Source of the DNA: Micromonospora qiuiae
GTDB lineage: Bacteria > Actinomycetota > Actinomycetes > Mycobacteriales > Micromonosporaceae
Direction of reading: 5' to 3'
Assembly (NCBI RefSeq): GCF_016863555.1
Contig: NZ_BOPC01000016.1
Coordinates: 1 to 32,047 of the forward strand
DNA length: 32,047 bases
Positions 26,409-32,047 of the stretch are shown one piece after another (positions within the stretch are counted from its first letter, which is position 1; each line of letters begins with the position of its first letter). The notes beneath the pieces are model-generated. The model searched no databases. It was not told the origin of the DNA and worked only from the letters and a program-made list of their open reading frames with translations. A program made the position numbers and the translations under genes.

Positions 26409-26559
26409 CCTCGGCCGTCCGGACGAACAGGAGCCGGTTTCGGAAACGATGAACTGATCGGCCAGACAATCCGTACCAGTGTGCGGACGGGCGGCCGGCG
26501 GATGCGGGTGCGCCCGTCGCGTAGCTGATCGGTTTTCGTGTCGAGGAGGCGCCGCAGAC

Positions 26560-27297
26560 ATGGCACCGCTGGATTCCGCTCGTCGCCGGCAGGGCAATCG
26601 GTCCCGTCGCTTGGCGGTGCTGCTCACCACGATCGCCGCAGCCCTCGTCGTGCTGCCCGGGACCGCGCTGGCCGCGCCCGTCGGCCAGCAACTCGCCGCA
26701 GCCGACCAGGCCCTGCTCGACGGGGTACGGATGGCCGGGCTCTGGGAGATGCCCGCCGGGCAGATGGCCGCCGAGAAAGGGCAGTCGCGGGTGGTCCGGG
26801 AGGTCGGTGCCGAGATCGCCAAGCAGCACGAGGAACTCGACCGACTCACCGTGGAGGCCGCCAACAAGCTCGGCGCGGTGATTCCGAACCAGCCGAGCGC
26901 CGAGCAGCAGCAGTGGCTGAAGGAGATGAAGGACGCCACCGGCGCCCGCTTCGACCAGATCTTCGTCACCCGCCTCCGGGTCGCGCACGGCAAGATCTTC
27001 CCGGTCATCGGCGCGGTTCGGGCCAGCACCCGCAACGACGTCATCCGCGATTTGGCCAACGCGGCCAACACCTTCGTCGGTGACCACATGGTGATGCTGG
27101 AGAGCACCGGCCTGGTCCGCTATGCCGAACTACCGCCCGCCGCGCTGCCCGCCCCGGGCGAGGACGGCCTGCTCGCCGCCGCGCAGGCCAACAGCGGCCC
27201 GCAGGTGGGCGTCAGCAACACCGTGATCTGGGCGATCTTCCTCGGCGCGCTCGGCGTCGGCGGTTTCCTCACGTTCCGCCTGTTCCGTCGCACCTGA
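26560..27297 (+). CDS. DUF4142 exported membrane-anchored protein
   Basis: This conserved protein of 245 residues has unknown function. A signal peptide spans about 17-41 (ends TALAAP). The DUF4142 helical domain follows, with LLDGVRMAGLWEMPAGQMAA, the VVREVGAEIAKQHEELDRLT helix, and HGKIFPVIGAVRASTRN. A C-terminal membrane segment (VIWAIFLGALGVGGFLTF) and RLFRR end would hold it to the membrane, with the domain outside. Many DUF4142 proteins have no such C-terminal anchor. AGGAGG at 26544-26549 precedes the ATG. It lies 11 nt upstream of the CopC-CopD fusion, so the two are probably one operon. The 151-nt gap after xylR holds nothing recognisable. Confidence 0.85.
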   Translation: MAPLDSARRRQGNRSRRLAVLLTTIAAALVVLPGTALAAPVGQQLAAADQALLDGVRMAGLWEMPAGQMAAEKGQSRVVREVGAEIAKQHEELDRLTVEAANKLGAVIPNQPSAEQQQWLKEMKDATGARFDQIFVTRLRVAHGKIFPVIGAVRASTRNDVIRDLANAANTFVGDHMVMLESTGLVRYAELPPAALPAPGEDGLLAAAQANSGPQVGVSNTVIWAIFLGALGVGGFLTFRLFRRT

Positions 27298-27308
27298 ACC
27301 GCCAACCG

Positions 27309-28952
27309 ATGGCTGCGCGCACCCGGGCAGTTGCCCTGCTCGGGCTGATCCTGGCCACGCTCTGCGCCGCCCTGGGCCCCGCCGGACCAGCGGCGGCGCA
27401 CGCCGTCGTGGTGAACACCACCCCGCAGCGCGACGAGGTTCTCAGCTACGCGCCCCGCGAGGTGCTGGTGACCTTCAGCGAACCGATCGCCGCCGTTCCC
27501 GGTCGGGTGCAGGTGCTCGCGCCCGACGGCAAGCGGATCAACGTCGGTGACCCGGAGGTCCGGGACGCGACGATGCGGATCACGCTGCGAGCCTCCGACC
27601 GGCCGCTCGGCACCTACCTGGTCAGTTACCGCGTCATCTCGGCGGACAGCCATCCGGTCGCCGGCAGCTTCACCTTCGCCGCCGGTGCGCCCTCGGCCAC
27701 CCCGCCGCTGCCGCCTGGCACCGGGGCCGAGTCGCCGGCCAGGACGCTGGTGACGGTGGCGAAGTACCTCGGCTACCTGGGCCTGCTGCTGGCGGTCGGC
27801 CCGCCGCTGCTCACCGTGTCCCTGTGGCCCCGGCGACGGTCCCGGCGGGGCGCGACGGTCATGGCGCTGGTCGGGCTCGGTCTGGTCGCCGCCGCCACGG
27901 TGGGCACCTGGGTCGGGCAGGCCGCACAGGTGGTCGGCGCACCGGTCGGGCAACTCTCCCTGGCCGACCTGCGTGCGGTGGCCGACACCGACGTCGGGCT
28001 GCTGCTGGCCGCACGCCTGGCGCTGCTCGCGCTCGCTGCGGCGTTGCTGCCGGCGGTCACCCGGGGCACCGCCGGACGTCGGCGGATCGGCGCACTGGCC
28101 GTGGTGGGCGTCGCCGGACTGCTCACCTGGCCACTCGCCGGGCATCCGATCGCCTCGCCGGTGCCGCCGGTGAGCATCGTGCTGACCACCGTGCACATCG
28201 CCGGGGTCGTCGTCTGGCTCGGTGGGCTGCTCGCCCTCACCGTCTTCCTGCTCCGGGGCACCCACGAGCGGGTCCTCGCCCGGATCCTGCCGGCCTGGTC
28301 GAGGTGGGCCACGCTGGCCGTGGCCTGGCTCGTCACCGCCGGGGTGCTTCAGGCTGCGATCGAGTTGGGCCGGCCGTCGGCGCTGCTGGGCAGCACGTAC
28401 GGCCGTCTGCTCTGCGCCAAGGCCGCGCTGCTGGCCGGGGTCCTGGCCGTGGCGGCCTGGCAGCGTCGGTTGATCCGGCGGCGAGTCGCCGCCACATCGC
28501 CCCGGCGGGTCGCCCGAGCGGCCGGCGTCGAACTCGCGGCGACCGCAGTGGTGCTGGCGCTGACCGCGGTGCTGGTGCAGACCCCGCCGGGTCGTACGGC
28601 CGGCACGGCGGCCGACGGGGTGACCCGGGAGGGCGTCGCGCAGTCGCTCACCACCGATTATTTCACCCTTCAGTTCGACATCTACCCGGCGATCGCCGGC
28701 GTCCCGAACAGCCTGCACGCCTACGTCTACACGCCTCAGGCGAAGGAGCTGCCGGTGGCGGAGTGGACCGTCACCGCCGCCCTGCCCGAGTCGGGCATCG
28801 AACCGATCACGGTTGACGTGTTCGCGCTGGAGCCGCACCACGTCACCGCCGAGATCCACTTCCCGGTGGCAGGCGACTGGACGCTGCGGATCAGCGCCCG
28901 GACCAGCGAAATCGACCGTTCCACCGCCACCACCACGGTGACCATCCGCTGA
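27309..28952 (+). CDS. CopC-CopD fusion, copper-related membrane protein
   Basis: This 547-residue protein joins a periplasmic-type CopC domain to a CopD membrane domain. The signal peptide (1-30) ends so that His31 becomes the mature N-terminus, a CopC copper ligand. The second site includes Asp113 and His115 in DSHPVAG. A Pro-rich linker leads to about eight or nine membrane segments (about 148-440), including TVHIAGVVVWLGGLLALTVF, the CopD signature. A further extracellular beta domain follows at the C-terminus (about 450-547). CopC-CopD proteins bind or move copper across the membrane; direction and role vary. It follows the DUF4142 gene after 11 nt. Confidence 0.92.
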   Translation: MAARTRAVALLGLILATLCAALGPAGPAAAHAVVVNTTPQRDEVLSYAPREVLVTFSEPIAAVPGRVQVLAPDGKRINVGDPEVRDATMRITLRASDRPLGTYLVSYRVISADSHPVAGSFTFAAGAPSATPPLPPGTGAESPARTLVTVAKYLGYLGLLLAVGPPLLTVSLWPRRRSRRGATVMALVGLGLVAAATVGTWVGQAAQVVGAPVGQLSLADLRAVADTDVGLLLAARLALLALAAALLPAVTRGTAGRRRIGALAVVGVAGLLTWPLAGHPIASPVPPVSIVLTTVHIAGVVVWLGGLLALTVFLLRGTHERVLARILPAWSRWATLAVAWLVTAGVLQAAIELGRPSALLGSTYGRLLCAKAALLAGVLAVAAWQRRLIRRRVAATSPRRVARAAGVELAATAVVLALTAVLVQTPPGRTAGTAADGVTREGVAQSLTTDYFTLQFDIYPAIAGVPNSLHAYVYTPQAKELPVAEWTVTAALPESGIEPITVDVFALEPHHVTAEIHFPVAGDWTLRISARTSEIDRSTATTTVTIR

Positions 28953-28977
28953 GCCGGCCGGTCGATGCCCGGCTCAG
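28949..28977. terminator. Hairpin over two convergent stop codons
   Basis: A 9-bp stem (CTGAGCCGG and CCGGCTCAG) with an 11-nt loop includes both the TGA of the CopC-CopD gene (28950-28952) and the stop of the small minus-strand gene (28974-28976). It is a compact two-way terminator candidate. Confidence 0.65.
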
Positions 28978-29228
28978 CGGTCGACCTGGGTGAAATCCCA
29001 CGAGTGGGCGGGCCGGGCGAGCAGCATCACCGGCGGATCGGGCAGCGGCCGGGGGCTGCTGCGCCATTTCGAGATCACCACGACCCGGTGGTCGGTGGAG
29101 GAGAAGACCTCGCTGGACAGGTGCAGCGGGTCGTGCTCGAACTCGGGCAGGGCGGTGTCGCAGACCCAGGTGATCAGGTCGGCGAGCGCGTACGGCTCCG
29201 CCCGCGCCTCCCACATCCGTACGATCAC
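28974..29228 (-). CDS. Small conserved-looking protein downstream of tsaD
   Basis: This 84-residue protein starts at a GTG at 29228 with GAGGAAGGA about 7 nt upstream. Nothing in it is a named motif. The layout (VRMWEARAEPYALADLITWV, then a segment ending SSTDHRVVVISKW) resembles the ferredoxin-like fold of antibiotic-biosynthesis-monooxygenase (ABM) or Dabb proteins, but this is only a shape-level guess. It begins 14 nt after the tsaD stop and should be the last gene of the tsaB-rimI-tsaD operon. A Pro-rich C-terminus follows. Confidence 0.7.
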   Translation of the reverse strand: MIVRMWEARAEPYALADLITWVCDTALPEFEHDPLHLSSEVFSSTDHRVVVISKWRSSPRPLPDPPVMLLARPAHSWDFTQVDR

Positions 29229-29242
29229 GTCGCCGTCCTTCC

Positions 29243-30289
29243 TCAGACGCTGACCGTGGTCAGCGGCATCGCCGAATCCGCAGGCAGGTCGAGCCGGCTC
29301 GGCGCGACACCCGAGGCGACCAGGTGCGAGCCGAGCGCCGCCACCATCGCGCCGTTGTCGGTGCAGAGCCCGGGCCGGGGTACGCGAACCCGGACACCGT
29401 GCCGGGCGGCCCGCTGCTCCGCCATCGCCCGCAGCCGCGAGTTGGCCGCCACTCCCCCACCGATCACCAGAGTCTCGACGCCGTTGCTCCGGCATGCGTC
29501 CAGTGCCTTGCCGACCAGCACGTCGCAGACCGCCTCCTGGAAGGAGGCCGCGACATCGGCGACCGGGACCGGCTCGCCGGCCCGCTGCCGCGCCTCCACC
29601 CAGCGGGCCACCGCGGTCTTCAAGCCGGAGAAGGAGAAGTCGTAGCGGTGCCGGGCGAGATCCTTCGCCGCGGTCAACCCGCGCGGGAAGGCGATGGCCG
29701 CCGGGTCACCGACCCGGGCCTCCCGGTCGATGTACGGCCCGCCGGGGAACGGCAGACCGAGCAGCCGGGCGATCTTGTCGAACGCCTCCCCGGCTGCGTC
29801 GTCGATGGTGGCGCCGAGCGGCGTCACGCCCCGGGCCAGGTCGTCGATCAGCAGCAGGGACGAGTGCCCGCCGGAGACCAGCAGCGCGACCGACGGCTCG
29901 GGCAGCGGGCCGTGCTCCAACGTGTCCACCGCGACGTGCGCGGCCAGATGGTTCACTCCGTAGATCGGCTTCTCGGCGGCGACCGCGTACCCCTTGGCCG
30001 CCGCCACGCCGACCAGCAGGGCGCCCGCCAGACCCGGGCCGGCGGTGACCGCGATCGCGTCGATGTCGGCGATCGTCACCCCCGCCTCGGTCAGTGCCCG
30101 TTGCATGGTCGGCACGATGGCCTCGAGGTGGGCCCGGCTGGCCACCTCGGGCACCACCCCGCCGAACCGGGCGTGCTGGTCCACGCTGGAGGCGAGCGCG
30201 TCGGCGAGCAGGGTGTGCCCGCGTACGATGCCGACGCCGGTCTCGTCGCACGAGGTCTCGATGCCGAGGATCAGTGGTTCGTCTGCCAT
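29243..30289 (-). CDS. tsaD: tRNA t6A threonylcarbamoyltransferase TsaD
   Basis: TsaD transfers threonylcarbamoyl from threonylcarbamoyl-AMP to A37 of ANN-decoding tRNAs, with TsaB and TsaE. The protein has 348 residues starting [18 protein letters not shown]. The metal-binding pair is His114 and His118 in NHLAAH. The ATP-site segments [10 protein letters not shown] and [22 protein letters not shown], and the late Asp in LCTDNGAM are all present. The ATG at 30289 fits the family start; the open frame further upstream overlaps rimI and is not coding. It lies 8 nt after rimI in the operon tsaB-rimI-tsaD. Confidence 0.96.
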   Translation of the reverse strand: MADEPLILGIETSCDETGVGIVRGHTLLADALASSVDQHARFGGVVPEVASRAHLEAIVPTMQRALTEAGVTIADIDAIAVTAGPGLAGALLVGVAAAKGYAVAAEKPIYGVNHLAAHVAVDTLEHGPLPEPSVALLVSGGHSSLLLIDDLARGVTPLGATIDDAAGEAFDKIARLLGLPFPGGPYIDREARVGDPAAIAFPRGLTAAKDLARHRYDFSFSGLKTAVARWVEARQRAGEPVPVADVAASFQEAVCDVLVGKALDACRSNGVETLVIGGGVAANSRLRAMAEQRAARHGVRVRVPRPGLCTDNGAMVAALGSHLVASGVAPSRLDLPADSAMPLTTVSV

Positions 30290-30297
30290 TGGGTTTC

Positions 30298-30750
30298 TCA
30301 GTCCTGGTTGCGCCGCATCACCAGCGCGTCGGTGTTGCTCGGCTGGTAGTAGCCGCGGCGTACGCCGATCGGCTCGAACCCGTACATCGCGTAGAGCCGC
30401 TGCGCCCGCGCGTTGTCCGCCGCGACTTCCAGCAGCACGGTGCGTACGCCCAGCCGGGCGGCCTCGGCCAGCAGCGCCTCCAGCAGCAGGCGCCCGACTC
30501 CCCGGCGCTGCGCCTCCCGACGCACCGCGACAACCTGCACCCACGCCTCGTCCGGAGCCGCGAGGGCCAGCCCGGCGTAGCCCAGTACCGCACCCTCGTC
30601 GTCGGTGGCGATCCGGTAGAAATGCCCGTGGGCCAGTTCGTTCCAGAACATCGCGGCGGACCATTGTTCGGCGCCGAAGAGATCCACCTCGATCGGCAGC
30701 ACCTCGTCGATGTGCCACCAGCGGAACCGCCCGAGCCGCGGCCCGCTCAT
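30298..30750 (-). CDS. rimI: Ribosomal-protein/GNAT N-acetyltransferase RimI
   Basis: This is a GNAT acetyltransferase of 150 residues, annotated RimI from its place between tsaB and tsaD, where it acetylates protein N-termini in studied bacteria. The acetyl-CoA loop is QRRGVG at 81-86 after [10 protein letters not shown]. The end of the fold is [23 protein letters not shown] (split here as [13 protein letters not shown] plus the rest). The ATG at 30750 overlaps the tsaB stop as ATGA, so translation is coupled. A 23-bp repeat covers the end of tsaB and the ribosome-binding region of this gene. Confidence 0.93.
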   Translation of the reverse strand: MSGPRLGRFRWWHIDEVLPIEVDLFGAEQWSAAMFWNELAHGHFYRIATDDEGAVLGYAGLALAAPDEAWVQVVAVRREAQRRGVGRLLLEALLAEAARLGVRTVLLEVAADNARAQRLYAMYGFEPIGVRRGYYQPSNTDALVMRRNQD

Positions 30751-31478
30751 GGCGGCCCTTGGCTGCGGCTCGTTGGCGGCGGCCCTTGGCTGCGGCTCGT
30801 CGACGGCAGAACCGGCTTGCGCGCGGTCGCCGCGACGGCGTCCGGGCGACGCAGGTAGAGCGGAGTCAACGGTTCCCCGGGCGCCCCGGCGCGGATGCGT
30901 TCGGCGGCCAGCACGGCCAGCGCGTTCGCGTCCGGGTAGCGCGGCTCGACGCGCAGCGGCAGCCCGAGCGCGTCGGCGTACCGGTGCGCACCGTCGCCGA
31001 CCGCGACGGTCACGGCCAGCTCCCGGGCCCGTTCGGCGGCGACCGCCGGCGCGTCGACCTCCGGGCCGACCATGCGCTCGCCGGCACCGTCGTAGACCGC
31101 CCAGTAGATCTCTCGGCGTCGCGCGTCGGTCGCCGCCAGCACCGGCTCGCCGACCGCCGCCGGCTGACCGATGGCGTCCAGCGAGCAGACACCGTACGCC
31201 GGAACGCCGAGCACCTGGCCCATCGTGGCGGCGGTGACCAGCCCCACCCGCAGCCCGGTGAACGGGCCGGGGCCGAGCCCGGCGACCATCGCGCCCAGGT
31301 CGGCCGGCCGGGCACCGATGTCGGCGAGCACCGCGTCCACCTGTGGGGCGAGCAGTTCGCCGTGCGCCCGTGCGTCGACCGTGCACCGGTGCGCCCGGGT
31401 CGTGACGCCACTCGCGGTGACCTCGACGAGCGCCGCGGTCACCGCCGGGGTCGAGCTGTCCACCACCAGTACGAGCAC
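30747..31478 (-). CDS. tsaB: t6A biosynthesis protein TsaB
   Basis: TsaB is the inactive-kinase-fold partner that binds TsaD for t6A synthesis. From the GTG at 31478 it has 243 residues: [18 protein letters not shown] start, then [31 protein letters not shown] and the C-terminal [10 protein letters not shown]. An ATG seven codons upstream (MRLGWFT) is possible, but the GTG matches where the family begins, with TAGG upstream. The last 17 residues are two SRSQGPP units encoded by a tandem repeat and are outside the normal fold. It is the first gene of the operon. Confidence 0.93.
   Translation of the reverse strand: MLVLVVDSSTPAVTAALVEVTASGVTTRAHRCTVDARAHGELLAPQVDAVLADIGARPADLGAMVAGLGPGPFTGLRVGLVTAATMGQVLGVPAYGVCSLDAIGQPAAVGEPVLAATDARRREIYWAVYDGAGERMVGPEVDAPAVAAERARELAVTVAVGDGAHRYADALGLPLRVEPRYPDANALAVLAAERIRAGAPGEPLTPLYLRRPDAVAATARKPVLPSTSRSQGPPPTSRSQGPP
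30751..30800. repeat. Direct 23-bp repeat at the tsaB/rimI junction
   Basis: Two identical 23-bp copies (30751-30773 and 30778-30800) have a 27-bp period. They encode the repeated SRSQGPP end of TsaB and lie just before the rimI ATG, so they also form its ribosome-binding region. Confidence 0.9.
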
Positions 31479-31584
31479 GGTGAACCAGCCTAGCCGCATC
31501 GCCTCCGGCCCTTGGACGCCCGCCCGCCATCGCCGCCGGGTCGTAGCGATCAATTCAATACTGCTGTGGTTCTCAAGGAGGCAC

Positions 31585-31612
31585 GGGGCCAGGCCCGTCA
31601 GCGCCTGGCCCC
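31585..31612 (-). terminator. Hairpin downstream of the ricin-domain gene
   Basis: A perfect 10-bp stem (GGGGCCAGGC and its complement) with an 8-nt loop lies 11 nt after the ricin-domain stop (31624) and before tsaB. No T run follows. It probably ends the ricin-domain transcript. Confidence 0.75.
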
Positions 31613-31623
31613 GAAGCGACGGA

Positions 31624-32047
<424 letters not shown>

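Overview
The window looks like about 32 kb of chromosome from a high-GC, differentiating actinomycete, most likely a member of Micromonosporaceae close to Micromonospora. The signs are a strong G/C third-position bias, GTG starts, a WhiD/BldM pair, two-iron-sulfur-style WhiB chemistry, a groES operon under CIRCE control, and a GGGGCCCC-cored repeat that I associate from memory with Micromonospora genomes. Most of the window is ordinary conserved chromosome; the unusual material lies in the intergenic repeats and in a block between groES and tsaD.

Layout: 0-2.7 kb holds the tail of an unknown gene, then phosphatidylserine decarboxylase (psd, +) facing CDP-diacylglycerol-serine phosphatidyltransferase (pssA, -), the last two steps of phosphatidylethanolamine synthesis. 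2.9-5 kb holds two paralogous double-Nudix proteins. 5-7.1 kb holds a PspC-domain protein and guaA. 7.3-11.8 kb holds a cholesterol-oxidase-like GMC flavoprotein (choD type), an LCP cell-wall ligase and an M1 aminopeptidase lipoprotein. 11.8-14.5 kb holds guaB3 and guaB. 14.7-16.6 kb holds a DUF5319 protein, a BldM-type regulator and WhiD. 16.7-19 kb holds groEL and groES with two CIRCE operators.

19.3-29 kb is an accessory-looking block: a THUMP-like methyltransferase interrupted in frame by a repeat, a decayed IS605-type tnpB, ybaK, a xylose-type ABC transporter (xylF-G-H) with its ROK repressor, a DUF4142 protein and a CopC-CopD fusion. 29-31.5 kb returns to conserved chromosome with the t6A operon tsaB-rimI-tsaD plus a small downstream gene. 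The right edge cuts through a secreted protein with a ricin-type lectin domain.

The order guaA, choD, guaB3, guaB, DUF5319, regulator, whiB, groEL, groES, tsaD, rimI, tsaB matches, as I recall it, the mycobacterial Rv3396c-Rv3421c segment. The 19.3-29 kb block therefore reads as an insertion into, or a loss from, an old syntenic segment. GMP synthesis (guaB, guaA) and its branch enzyme guaB3 cluster together. The developmental regulators sit divergently in the same place as in Streptomyces.

The best candidate for something undescribed is a composite intergenic element seen three times (about 3.87, 7.17 and 19.2 kb). It is an inverted repeat with GATC tips and a TGCACTT-like arm, followed in the same orientation by a 60-160 nt almost pure-G tract. 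No new defence or biosynthetic system is evident.
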